Assembly: GCA_910578555.1 (NCBI GenBank)
Contig: CAJTPS010000018.1
Location: 1 to 64,000, forward strand
Direction: 5' to 3'
Length of the DNA: 64,000 nucleotides
From: an uncultured Lachnospiraceae bacterium
Lineage (GTDB): Bacteria > Bacillota > Clostridia > Lachnospirales > Lachnospiraceae
Numbering within the stretch: position 1 is the stretch's first letter; each line of letters opens with the position of its first letter. The translations under genes were made by a program, and so were the position numbers. Shown one piece after another: positions 25,105 to 37,233 of the stretch. The notes beneath the pieces are model-generated. The model was not told the DNA's origin, ran no database searches, and saw nothing but the letters and a program-made list of their open reading frames with translations.

Positions 25105-26430
25105 ATGAATATCAGTCAGAACCAATACGGACCAAGGGTAGGATACTGCACGGAATATGCCGGAAATCGTGCCGGGAGCCGTGCAGAGAAGGAAGAAAAC
25201 GCAGGCTTTGTAAACAGTCTCGAGGAAAAGCAGAAGGAAGCGGCGGGGAATGTAGAGGACAGAGAAAGCGCAAAAGACAGTGATCAGGATAAGACCGGCG
25301 AAGAGAAGTCTTATCGGGAACAGATCTTAGAGAAGATGGAAGAGATGGCGCAGAACATCAAGAAGGGCACGATACAGCCGAAGTTCAAGATCGGCGCGCA
25401 AGAGTACACCGTCAAGGAATGGGAGAAGCTTCTGGAGAAATTTGACGCCGCAGAGGAAGCGCTCCGGGAGGCGGTGGAAGAGCAGATCGAGGAGATCAAG
25501 AAGCAGGCGGAGCAGGAGGCGATCAGGAGAGAAGCTTTAAGCGGCATGCATGATCCGAAGAAAATGGCATATGTGTCAGAAACGACGAAAACGTACACTG
25601 TGCCTGACGTGACAGGCGTGTCGGCACAGTCGTCCGCAGGCGCGGCGGGAACAGATACCGGTAAGACGGACGGGATCGGCGATGAGGCGGCGGCAGCACT
25701 TTTGACGGATGAGATCACGAAGTGCAGTTATCCGACCGGAAACCCGGAGCAGAAGCATTGGTATATCACCTGCTACGGGCAGGACGGGATATCATGCAAG
25801 GAAGCGTACTATGACGGGACGAGATGGGTCAACAAGGATCTGTGGAGCCTGTCTTATACTGAGAAGGGGCAGTATGAGAAAGTCATGGCATTTCTGCGCC
25901 GGTTTCCACAGGATGCGAATCTGCGGTTTGCAGCCCATGAGAACTTCTGGAAGGATTTCCTTGCGGACAAGATCAACGAGGACGAATTTGTTGCTTTCTT
26001 TGAGACAACGAAAGACGGCGTGCCGGATTATACTTATGAGAAGGACGGCTCTACGTATATAGATGAAGATAAAGTCAAGTTCGCAAAATATATGAATAAT
26101 TTTGGTGCCCACATGTACACGCGGGAAGAGATGGAATTGATTCAGCGGGGGATTATCAACGAGAACAGGAAGAAACTGACACCTCTGTCGGATGAGGGCG
26201 GCAAGATGACGATTCCGGAGGGGACCGGTGCGCATAAGGATTCAGAAGAGGATGATATCGAGACGAAACTCGTGACCAAGCCGGACGGTTCTACCGTACT
26301 GCAGATCAAGACCGCCTACGGCGTGATGGAACTGGAAGTCACGCAGGCGCAGAAGTTCGGGCTGCTGGTTGATGTCGGGAGAAACAGTGCCGACGCTGAC
26401 AATATTTCAGTCCAGGAAGCGTGCTCATAG
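25105..26430 (+). CDS. Conserved-looking protein of unknown function
   Basis: 441 residues; I do not recognise a named domain. It has no signal peptide or membrane segment. Residues about 25-180 are charged and predicted coiled coil (EKLLEKFDAAEEALREAVEE and following), then a Gly/Ala/Thr linker, then a more ordered part with many aromatics (YITCYGQDGISCKEAYYDGT, FLRRFPQDANLRFAAHENFW) and a C-terminal beta-like end (GSTVLQIKTAYGVMELEV). The ATG has GGGGG about nine bases upstream. It begins MNISQNQY, a start reminiscent of Lachnospiraceae proteins encoded near flagellar genes, but I would not assign it to motility. Confidence 0.7.
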   Translation: MNISQNQYGPRVGYCTEYAGNRAGSRAEKEENAGFVNSLEEKQKEAAGNVEDRESAKDSDQDKTGEEKSYREQILEKMEEMAQNIKKGTIQPKFKIGAQEYTVKEWEKLLEKFDAAEEALREAVEEQIEEIKKQAEQEAIRREALSGMHDPKKMAYVSETTKTYTVPDVTGVSAQSSAGAAGTDTGKTDGIGDEAAAALLTDEITKCSYPTGNPEQKHWYITCYGQDGISCKEAYYDGTRWVNKDLWSLSYTEKGQYEKVMAFLRRFPQDANLRFAAHENFWKDFLADKINEDEFVAFFETTKDGVPDYTYEKDGSTYIDEDKVKFAKYMNNFGAHMYTREEMELIQRGIINENRKKLTPLSDEGGKMTIPEGTGAHKDSEEDDIETKLVTKPDGSTVLQIKTAYGVMELEVTQAQKFGLLVDVGRNSADADNISVQEACS

Positions 26431-26457
26431 CAGAGCAGATGTACTCATTCATGCAAG

Positions 26458-26487
26458 CATGATTCGTACATCCATGATTCGTACATC
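26458..26487 (+). repeat. Tandem 15-bp direct repeat
   Basis: CATGATTCGTACATC occurs twice back to back (26458-26472, 26473-26487). The left copy also pairs imperfectly with GATGTACTCATTCATG at 26439, giving a stem after the stop of the unknown gene. No T-tract follows. Confidence 0.7.
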
Positions 26488-26538
26488 TTATCAGCTATGG
26501 CTGCTGATGTCGGGCTGCTGATGTCAGAAAATTCACAC

Positions 26539-26567
26539 TTGACAGCAGCAGCACCATATGCTATAGT
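26539..26567 (+). promoter_or_regulatory. Promoter of the rplJ-rplL operon
   Basis: TTGACA (26539-26544), 17 bases, TATAGT (26562-26567). Transcription would begin near 26574, just in front of the L10 leader. It gives rplJL an expression independent of the inserted capA-like and unknown genes. Confidence 0.85.
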
Positions 26568-26575
26568 TGTCAAGG

Positions 26576-26657
26576 TTGTAATGACCATGCCGAAGACAGT
26601 AGGTGCCGTATTGACGGCGTAAGCAGACCGCCTACCGAGGAGAAGAGTCAGTTTGTA
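26576..26657 (+). ncRNA. L10 leader (ribosomal protein autoregulatory RNA)
   Basis: The segment contains CCGAAGACAGTAGGTG and, after a short hairpin, CCGCCTACCGAGGAGAAGAG, the conserved strands of the L10(L12)4-binding leader found before rplJ in Firmicutes. AGTAGG pairs with CCTACC around the GC-rich internal hairpin. Excess L10-L12 complex binds it and favours the terminator just downstream. Confidence 0.85.
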
Positions 26658-26662
26658 TAATC

Positions 26663-26693
26663 ACTCCTTCCTGTCTTTAGGAAGGAGTTTTTT
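26663..26693 (+). terminator. Attenuator terminator of the L10 leader
   Basis: ACTCCTTCC and GGAAGGAGT form a 9-bp stem with an 8-base loop, then TTTTTT. It ends 46 bases before rplJ and after the L10 leader, so it is the regulated terminator of the autogenous loop. Confidence 0.88.
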
Positions 26694-26739
26694 GATATAA
26701 GACTCCTTTCGGCGTAAAATCTATAAGGAGGTAAATGTA

Positions 26740-27372
26740 ATGGCAAAAGTCGAACTCAAAAAACCTATTGTAGAAGAGATCGCGGCTTCCGTGCAGGGCG
26801 CACAGTCGGTTGTACTGGTCGATTACCGTGGACTTACGGTGGAGCAGGACACAGAACTTCGTAAACAGCTTCGTGAAGCAGGGATCACTTACAAGGTTTA
26901 CAAGAACACAATGATGAATTTTGCATTCAAGGGTACAGATTTCGAGTCACTGACTCCCTATCTGGCAGGTCCGAGCGCAGTAGCTATCTCTACTGAGGAT
27001 GCGACGGCACCGGCAAGAATCTTATGCAAATTCGCGAAGACGGCAAATGCTCTTGAAGTCAAGGGCGGCGTTGTGGAAGGTGTGGCTTACGATGCTAAGG
27101 GAATCGAGGACATCTCGAAGATTCCGTCCAGAGAAGAACTGCTTTCCAAGCTGCTTGGAAGCATCCAGTCTCCGATCACCAACTTTGCACGTGTTATGAA
27201 GCAGCTGGCAGAAAAAGGCGGCGCTTCCGAGTGTGCGGCAGAAGCTGCACCGGCAGCAGAAGCGCCTGCTGAGGAAACACCTGTAGCAGAGGCAGCGCCT
27301 GCAGCAGAAGCACCCGCTGAAGCAGCGGCAGAGGCACCTGCAGAAGCAACAGAAGCGCCTGCGGCAGAATAA
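26740..27372 (+). CDS. rplJ: 50S ribosomal protein L10 with long Ala/Glu/Pro tail
   Basis: 210 residues against about 165-175 for most bacterial L10 proteins. The normal part includes VVLVDYRGLTVEQDTELRKQ, YKVYKNTMMNFAFKGTDFES and LLGSIQSPITNFARVMKQLA. From about residue 168 the protein continues as an Ala/Glu/Pro repeat with units like AAPAAEAPAE. L10 forms the base of the ribosomal stalk and binds L7/L12 through its C-terminal helix; the tail follows that helix. AAGGAGG precedes the ATG. Confidence 0.96.
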   Translation: MAKVELKKPIVEEIAASVQGAQSVVLVDYRGLTVEQDTELRKQLREAGITYKVYKNTMMNFAFKGTDFESLTPYLAGPSAVAISTEDATAPARILCKFAKTANALEVKGGVVEGVAYDAKGIEDISKIPSREELLSKLLGSIQSPITNFARVMKQLAEKGGASECAAEAAPAAEAPAEETPVAEAAPAAEAPAEAAAEAPAEATEAPAAE

Positions 27373-27523
27373 CAGATTGAGCGCTGTTTAATCGCGAGAG
27401 TTGTTCAATTGCGAGCGCTGCTCGATTGCAAGATTTGTTTTGCTCACTCGAAATCAGGGCGGAACACGAAACAGAAGTTACAGTTTCTATTACAATAAAC
27501 AAAAATAACGGAGGTAAACAGTA

Positions 27524-27904
27524 ATGGCAAAATTATCTACTCAGGAATTAATCGATGCGATCAAAGAGTTGACAGTATTAGAATTAAATGATTTAGTAAA
27601 AGCATGTGAAGAAGAGTTCGGCGTATCTGCAGCAGCAGGCGTTGTTGTTGCAGCAGCAGGTGGTGACGCAGGCGCAGCTGCAGCAGAGGAGAAGACCGAA
27701 TTTGATGTAGAGCTGACAGAGGTTGGTCCTAACAAGGTTAAAGTAATCAAGGTTGTTCGTGAAGCAACCGGTCTTGGTCTGAAAGAAGCAAAAGACCTGG
27801 TTGATTCCGCTCCGAAGGTACTCAAAGAGGCTGCTTCCAAGGAAGAGGCTGATGATATCAAGGCTAAGTTAGAGGCTGAAGGCGCTAAGGTTACCCTGAA
27901 ATAA
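27524..27904 (+). CDS. rplL: 50S ribosomal protein L7/L12
   Basis: 126 residues. N-terminal dimerization part (KLSTQELIDAIKELTVLELN), Ala-rich hinge (about 38-55), and the conserved C-terminal domain with KVIKVVREATGLGLKEAKDL and PKVLKEAASKEEAD that recruits translation factors. GGAGG before the ATG. The gap to rplJ (151 bases) has partly self-complementary GAGCGCTG repeats. Confidence 0.97.
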   Translation: MAKLSTQELIDAIKELTVLELNDLVKACEEEFGVSAAAGVVVAAAGGDAGAAAAEEKTEFDVELTEVGPNKVKVIKVVREATGLGLKEAKDLVDSAPKVLKEAASKEEADDIKAKLEAEGAKVTLK

Positions 27905-27930
27905 TTCGGGATACAATTTACGCAAAGAGA

Positions 27931-27978
27931 ACCGTTCATGTCAGGCATGCATACGCATTGTCGGCATGAACGGTTTTA
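27931..27978 (+). terminator. Hairpin after rplL
   Basis: ACCGTTCATG (27931) and CATGAACGGT (27965) form a 10-bp stem closing a loop that has further GCATGC pairing, followed by TTTTA. It lies 27 bases after rplL and probably ends the rplJL message in part, before the separate rpoB promoter. The 293-base gap 27905-28197 holds only this and the promoter. Confidence 0.65.
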
Positions 27979-28076
27979 TGCTTGTCTGCAGAAATAATTT
28001 ACAGGTAAAAATCCGGCCATGCATAATCTTGTTTCGTATTTGGCCAAAAATCTCGTGAAAAGTCGCAAAATAATCA

Positions 28077-28105
28077 TTGACTCTCCAAAAAGTTTGTAGT
28101 AGAAT
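28077..28105 (+). promoter_or_regulatory. Promoter of rpoBC
   Basis: TTGACT (28077-28082), 17 bases, TAGAAT (28100-28105). The leader before rpoB would be about 85 bases. Confidence 0.75.
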
Positions 28106-28197
28106 GGATAATGCACTATTGTGGTGTGGTATGCTTATTTGCATTATAATTTTTAATCGATGAGCAATAAATCATAAAGAACGGGGTGAAATTGTCG

Positions 28198-31100
28198 ATG
28201 GAAAAGAACAGGATCCGTAAGACTGCCGCCGGCAGAAATACGCGTATGACCTATGCACGACAGAAGGAAGTTCTGGAAATGCCAAATTTGATCGAAGTCC
28301 AGAAGGACTCGTATCAATGGTTTCTGGATGAAGGCTTGAAGGAAGTCTTTGATGACATCTCTCCTATTTCAGACTATAGCGGACACTTAAGTCTGGAGTT
28401 TGTGGATTTCGAGTTGTGCGAGGATGATGTCAAGTATTCGATTGAGAAATGTAAGGAAAGAGATGCTACCTACGCGGCACCCCTTAAGGTTAAGGTCCGT
28501 CTGATCAATAAGGAGAAGGACGAGATCACGGAGCACGAGATCTTCATGGGAGATCTGCCTCTGATGACGGCTACGGGCACTTTTGTTATCAATGGTGCGG
28601 AGCGTGTTATTGTCAGCCAGTTGGTGCGTTCTCCCGGCATTTATTACGGAATCGGGCATGATAAGATCGGTAAGCGGCTGTTTTCTGCAACCGTGATTCC
28701 GAATCGCGGCGCATGGTTAGAGTACGAGACGGACTCTAATGATGTGTTTTACGTGCGCGTTGACAGAACGAGAAAGGTTCCGATCACCGTGTTAATCCGC
28801 GCGCTCGGCATCGGTTCCAATGATGAGATCAGGGAACTGTTCGGCGATGAGCCGAAGATCGAGGCAAGTTTCGCCAAGGATACGGCAGAGAACTATCAGG
28901 AAGGTCTTCTGGAATTATATAAGAAGATACGTCCCGGCGAGCCTCTTAGCGTGGAGAGCGCAGAGAGCCTGATCACCTCCATGTTTTTTGACCCCAGAAG
29001 ATATGACCTTGCCAAGGTCGGCAGATATAAGTTTAATAAGAAATTAATGTTCAGAAACAGAATCAGACATCATATTCTGGCAGAGGATGTTGTGGATACG
29101 CTCACCGGTGAAGTACTGGCTAAAGCCGGCGATAAGGTTACCGCAGAGATGGCGGATGCGATCCAGAACGCGGCGGTGCCGGCTGTAATGATTCAGACAG
29201 AGGAGAAGAATGTCAGGGTTCTGTCCAACATGATGGTGGATATCACGAATCATGTGGAGTGCAATCCGAAGGAACTGGGCATTACGGAACTGGTGTATTT
29301 CCCTGTGCTGCAACAGATTCTGCAGGAGTACGGCGAGGACCCGGAGATGCTCGCCGAGGCGATTCAGAAGAATGTACATGAATTGATTCCGAAACATATT
29401 ACAAAGGAAGATATCATTGCTTCTATTAACTATAATATCCACCTGGAGTACGGCATCGGTAACGATGACGATATTGACCATCTGGGTAACAGACGTATTC
29501 GTGCGGTGGGAGAACTGCTGCAGAATCAGTATCGTATCGGTCTGTCCAGACTGGAGAGAGTGGTTCGAGAGAGAATGACGACACACGATGCGGAGGAGAT
29601 CTCCCCGCAGGTGCTGATCAATATTAAACCGGTACAGGCTGCTGTCAAGGAGTTCTTCGGTTCTTCGCAGCTGTCTCAGTTTATGGATCAGAACAATCCG
29701 CTTGGTGAACTGACGCATAAGAGACGTCTTTCCGCACTCGGACCGGGAGGTCTGTCCAGAGACAGGGCCGGATTTGAGGTTCGTGACGTACACTATACGC
29801 ATTACGGCAGAATGTGTCCTATTGAGACGCCGGAAGGTCCGAACATCGGTCTGATCAATTCACTCGCATCCTATGCGAGAATCAATGAGTACGGATTTGT
29901 GGAGGCGCCTTACCGGGAGATCGATAAATCAGATCCGCAGAATCCTCGTGTAACCGACAGCGTTGTGTACATGACTGCGGACGAAGAGGATAACTACCAT
30001 GTGGCACAGGCATCTGCGCCGCTTGACGAGAACGGCTATTTTACACGGAACAATGTTTCCGGACGTTATAAAGAAGAGACACAGGAATATCCGAAGACGA
30101 TGTTTGATTATATGGATGTGTCGCCGAAGATGGTCTTTTCCGTGGCAACGGCGCTCATTCCGTTTCTGCAGAACGACGATGCGAACCGTGCGCTGATGGG
30201 ATCTAACATGCAGAGGCAGGCAGTGCCGCTTCTGTTTACGGAAGCGCCTGCAGTCGGTACCGGTATGGAACCGAAGGCGGCTGTGGACTCCGGCGTATGT
30301 GTGGTTGCAAAGAAAGCAGGTACGATCGACTATGTATCATCCGACCTCATCAAGATGACTTATGATGACGGCGAGAAGGATGAATATCATCTGACCAAGT
30401 TCTCGAGAAGTAACCAGTCCAACTGCTACAATCAGAAGCCCATCGTGTTTAAGGGGAATCATGTGGCGCAGGGCGAGGTGATCGCGGACGGTCCTTCTAC
30501 GGACGGCGGTGAACTGGCGCTCGGTAAGAATCCGCTGATCGGTTTTATGACGTGGGAAGGTTATAACTACGAGGATGCGGTACTTTTAAGTGAGAGACTT
30601 GTGCAGGAAGATGTCTATACTTCCGTGCACATTGAAGAATATGAGGCGGAGGCGCGTGACACAAAATTAGGACCGGAAGAAATTACAAGGGATGTGCCGG
30701 GCGTAGGCGATGACGCGCTCAAGGATCTGGATGACAGAGGCATTATTCGGATCGGTGCGGAAGTCCGTGCCGGTGATATCCTGGTCGGTAAGGTTACGCC
30801 TAAGGGCGAGACGGAACTGACGGCGGAAGAGAGACTGCTGCGTGCGATCTTCGGTGAGAAAGCCAGAGAAGTGCGGGATACTTCCCTCAAGGTTCCGCAC
30901 GGCGAATACGGTATTGTTGTGGACGCCAAGGTATTTACACGAGAGAACGGCGATGAACTGTCACCGGGCGTAAATCAGGCAGTTCGTATCTACATTGCAC
31001 AGAAGAGAAAGATTTCCGTCGGTGATAAGATGGCAGGCCGTCACGGTAACAAGGGTGTTGTTTCCCGCGTGCTTCCGGTGGAGGATATGCCTTATCTGCC

Positions 31101-32067
31101 CAACGGCAGACCGCTGGATATCGTGCTGAATCCGCTGGGCGTGCCTTCCCGTATGAATATCGGACAGGTACTGGAGATCCACCTGTCACTTGCGGCAAAG
31201 GCACTCGGATTTAACGTGGCGACGCCGGTGTTTGACGGCGCTAAGGAGGGTGATATCGGCGACACGCTGGAACTGGCGAACGACTATGTCAACCTCGAGT
31301 GGGAAGAGTTTGAGAAGAAACATAAGAATGATCTGTCAGATGAGATCATGGAATATTTGTATGAGAACAGAGACCACCGTGAAGTGTGGAAGGGCGTCGA
31401 GATTTCCAGAGACGGTAAAGTGCAGCTTAGGGACGGCAGAACCGGTGAGTACTTCGATTCGCCGGTAACCATCGGCCACATGCATTATCTGAAGCTGCAC
31501 CATCTGGTAGACGACAAGATCCATGCGCGTTCCACGGGTCCTTACTCCTTAGTAACGCAGCAGCCGCTGGGCGGTAAAGCGCAGTTCGGCGGACAGCGTT
31601 TCGGAGAGATGGAAGTGTGGGCGCTGGAAGCATACGGCGCAGCTTACACACTGCAGGAGATCCTTACGGTGAAGTCCGATGATGTGGTAGGGCGTGTCAA
31701 GACTTATGAGGCGATCATCAAAGGGGATAACATTTCTGAACCGGGTATTCCGGAGTCCTTCAAGGTACTGCTGAAAGAACTGCAGTCTCTGGGACTGGAT
31801 GTGAGAGTGCTTCGCGATGATCAGACGGAAGTAGAGATTATGGAGACGATCGATTACGGTGAGAACGATTATCGTTATGAGATCGAGGGTGATTCCAGAA
31901 ACTATGACTATGAACAGGATTCTCTTGGCTCCATGGGATACCAGAAACAGGAGTTTGACGAGGACAGCGGGGAGCTTGTGAGCAGCGATGAGGAAGACGA
32001 CGCATTCGCAGAGGACGAGATGGACCTGGACGCTGATTTCGCGGAAGAAGAGAAAGAGGTTTTCTAA
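28198..32067 (+). CDS. rpoB: RNA polymerase beta subunit
   Basis: 1289 residues. Characteristic segments in order: RQKEVLEMPNLIEVQKDSYQ, FVINGAERVIVSQLVRSPG, the rifampicin region with SSQLSQFMDQNNPLGELTHK then RRLSALGPGG (wild-type residues, so a drug-sensitive type is expected), GRMCPIETPEGPNIGLINSL, HGNKGVVSRVLPVEDMPYL and the C-terminal GGKAQFGGQRFGEMEVWALE. I chose the ATG at 28198, nine bases after GGGGTG; a GTG four codons upstream is also open. The last 45 residues are a very acidic tail (SSDEEDDAFAEDEMDLDADF and on). It is followed by rpoC after 54 bases. Confidence 0.97.
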   Translation: MEKNRIRKTAAGRNTRMTYARQKEVLEMPNLIEVQKDSYQWFLDEGLKEVFDDISPISDYSGHLSLEFVDFELCEDDVKYSIEKCKERDATYAAPLKVKVRLINKEKDEITEHEIFMGDLPLMTATGTFVINGAERVIVSQLVRSPGIYYGIGHDKIGKRLFSATVIPNRGAWLEYETDSNDVFYVRVDRTRKVPITVLIRALGIGSNDEIRELFGDEPKIEASFAKDTAENYQEGLLELYKKIRPGEPLSVESAESLITSMFFDPRRYDLAKVGRYKFNKKLMFRNRIRHHILAEDVVDTLTGEVLAKAGDKVTAEMADAIQNAAVPAVMIQTEEKNVRVLSNMMVDITNHVECNPKELGITELVYFPVLQQILQEYGEDPEMLAEAIQKNVHELIPKHITKEDIIASINYNIHLEYGIGNDDDIDHLGNRRIRAVGELLQNQYRIGLSRLERVVRERMTTHDAEEISPQVLINIKPVQAAVKEFFGSSQLSQFMDQNNPLGELTHKRRLSALGPGGLSRDRAGFEVRDVHYTHYGRMCPIETPEGPNIGLINSLASYARINEYGFVEAPYREIDKSDPQNPRVTDSVVYMTADEEDNYHVAQASAPLDENGYFTRNNVSGRYKEETQEYPKTMFDYMDVSPKMVFSVATALIPFLQNDDANRALMGSNMQRQAVPLLFTEAPAVGTGMEPKAAVDSGVCVVAKKAGTIDYVSSDLIKMTYDDGEKDEYHLTKFSRSNQSNCYNQKPIVFKGNHVAQGEVIADGPSTDGGELALGKNPLIGFMTWEGYNYEDAVLLSERLVQEDVYTSVHIEEYEAEARDTKLGPEEITRDVPGVGDDALKDLDDRGIIRIGAEVRAGDILVGKVTPKGETELTAEERLLRAIFGEKAREVRDTSLKVPHGEYGIVVDAKVFTRENGDELSPGVNQAVRIYIAQKRKISVGDKMAGRHGNKGVVSRVLPVEDMPYLPNGRPLDIVLNPLGVPSRMNIGQVLEIHLSLAAKALGFNVATPVFDGAKEGDIGDTLELANDYVNLEWEEFEKKHKNDLSDEIMEYLYENRDHREVWKGVEISRDGKVQLRDGRTGEYFDSPVTIGHMHYLKLHHLVDDKIHARSTGPYSLVTQQPLGGKAQFGGQRFGEMEVWALEAYGAAYTLQEILTVKSDDVVGRVKTYEAIIKGDNISEPGIPESFKVLLKELQSLGLDVRVLRDDQTEVEIMETIDYGENDYRYEIEGDSRNYDYEQDSLGSMGYQKQEFDEDSGELVSSDEEDDAFAEDEMDLDADFAEEEKEVF

Positions 32068-32121
32068 GACGTCATAGGACGCCGCGTAAATTTTTAATCT
32101 GGAAGGAGCATGGTGATATAA

Positions 32122-35856
<3,735 letters not shown>

Positions 35857-35899
35857 GAGACAACGGCGCTAAAACCGTTAAAGGAAAGCAAAAAATGTA

Positions 35900-35928
35900 T
35901 TGACAATGCATTCGCGTGCAAGTATACT
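35900..35928 (+). promoter_or_regulatory. Promoter of rpsL, nested in the rpoC terminator
   Basis: TTGACA (35900-35905), 17 bases, TATACT (35923-35928). Transcription is expected to begin near 35935, inside the loop of the hairpin described at 35905. Confidence 0.85.
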
Positions 35929-35958
35929 ATTTTAGTGTGCACGTGAATGCATTTTTTT
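35905..35958 (+). terminator. Terminator of the rpoBC message overlapping the rpsL promoter
   Basis: AATGCATTCGCGTGCA (35905-35920) pairs with TGCACGTGAATGCATT (35938-35953), 16 bp with one G-U pair; seven T follow (35952-35958). Messages arriving from rpoC contain both arms and should stop; messages from the nested promoter lack the left arm and should pass. Confidence 0.82.
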
Positions 35959-36058
35959 GTGTTGCATAGGAAAATATATTTTGCAGACATGAGAAAAGAG
36001 ATTTGCGCGCCATATAATGTCAAAAGGCATACAGTATATTTTGTAGGAGGTGAAAAGA

Positions 36059-36472
36059 ATGCCAACATTTAACCAGTTAGTCAGAAAAGGACGTCAGACA
36101 TCTGTAAAGAAGTCAACCGCACCTGCATTGCTGAAAGGATATAACTCCCTTCACAAGACAGCGATCGATACAGCTTCACCGCAGAAGAGAGGTGTCTGCA
36201 CTGCTGTTAAGACAGCAACGCCTAAGAAGCCTAACTCCGCACTCAGAAAGATCGCCAGAGTACGTCTTTCCAACGGAATCGAAGTAACAAGCTATATTCC
36301 GGGTGAAGGACATAACTTACAGGAGCATAGCGTTGTCCTGATCCGTGGCGGAAGAGTAAAGGACTTACCCGGTACAAGATACCACATCATTAGAGGTACG
36401 CTGGATACCGCGGGAGTCGCTAACAGAAAGCAGGCTCGTTCTAAGTACGGCGCTAAGAGACCTAAAAAGTAA
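36059..36472 (+). CDS. rpsL: 30S ribosomal protein S12
   Basis: 137 residues. PTFNQLVRKGRQ, the decoding-centre motif TATPKKPNSALRKIARVRLS and RGGRVKDLPGTRYHIIRG are invariant; the lysines linked to streptomycin resistance are wild type. ATG at 36059 follows AGGAGGTG; the frame to 36050 is a chance extension. Confidence 0.97.
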   Translation: MPTFNQLVRKGRQTSVKKSTAPALLKGYNSLHKTAIDTASPQKRGVCTAVKTATPKKPNSALRKIARVRLSNGIEVTSYIPGEGHNLQEHSVVLIRGGRVKDLPGTRYHIIRGTLDTAGVANRKQARSKYGAKRPKK

Positions 36473-36516
36473 AATTGCTTCGCAATTTTACTTTGTAAGT
36501 TTGTAAGCAAACTTAC
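36467..36516 (+). other. Two hairpins directly after rpsL
   Basis: AAGTAAAATTGC-TTC-GCAATTTTACTT (36467-36493) begins inside the rpsL stop region, and GTAAGTTTG-TAAG-CAAACTTAC (36495-36516) follows. Neither has a proper T-tract. They may separate or stabilise the rpsL and rpsG parts of the message. The remaining gap to rpsG shows no gene. Confidence 0.55.
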
Positions 36517-36670
36517 AGGTTGAGAAAGCTGAACAGGTCACAGGCTTTAGTACCACAAACAGAACTAATTTAGTGTTGGGATTCTTTTTTTTATACCGCA
36601 CGAACACATTGAATTAGAGGACACATGTGAGTACCGTTGAATTAAAATAATTTTTAAGGAGGGAAGAAAC

Positions 36671-37141
36671 GTGCCACGTAAAGGACATATTGCAAAGAGA
36701 GATGTATTGGCAGATCCTTTATACAATAATAAGGTTGTCACCAAACTGATCAACAATATTATGTTGGACGGTAAGAAAGGTGTAGCCCAGAAGATTGTAT
36801 ACGGAGCATTTGAGCGAGTAGAAGAGAAAGCCGGCAAACCGGCACTTGACGTATTTGAGGAGGCTATGAACAATATCATGCCTGTCCTCGAAGTAAAGGC
36901 AAGACGTATCGGCGGCGCTACCTATCAGGTACCGATCGAGGTTCGTCCGGACAGACGTCAGGCTCTGGGTCTTCGCTGGCTGGTAATGTTTTCTCGCAAG
37001 AGAGGCGAGAAGACCATGAAGGACAGACTCGCAAACGAGATTTTGGATGCTGCAAATAATACAGGCGCAGCAGTTAAGAGAAAAGAAGATATGCACAAAA
37101 TGGCAGAGGCGAACAAGGCGTTTGCGCACTATCGCTTCTAA
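36671..37141 (+). CDS. rpsG: 30S ribosomal protein S7
   Basis: 156 residues, standard length. PRKGHIAKRDVLADPLYNNK, LEVKARRIGGATYQVPIEV and RRQALGLRWLVMFSRKRGEK are S7 signatures; it nucleates the 30S head. GTG start with AAGGAGGG ten bases before. Confidence 0.97.
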   Translation: MPRKGHIAKRDVLADPLYNNKVVTKLINNIMLDGKKGVAQKIVYGAFERVEEKAGKPALDVFEEAMNNIMPVLEVKARRIGGATYQVPIEVRPDRRQALGLRWLVMFSRKRGEKTMKDRLANEILDAANNTGAAVKRKEDMHKMAEANKAFAHYRF

Positions 37142-37233
37142 AAACGAGAAGATATTCAAAGGCGTCAGAAAACGCCGCCTAAGAACATCTAAGTCTTGTT
37201 TTGTTTTTGGATAAATATAAGGAGGAAAAAACC

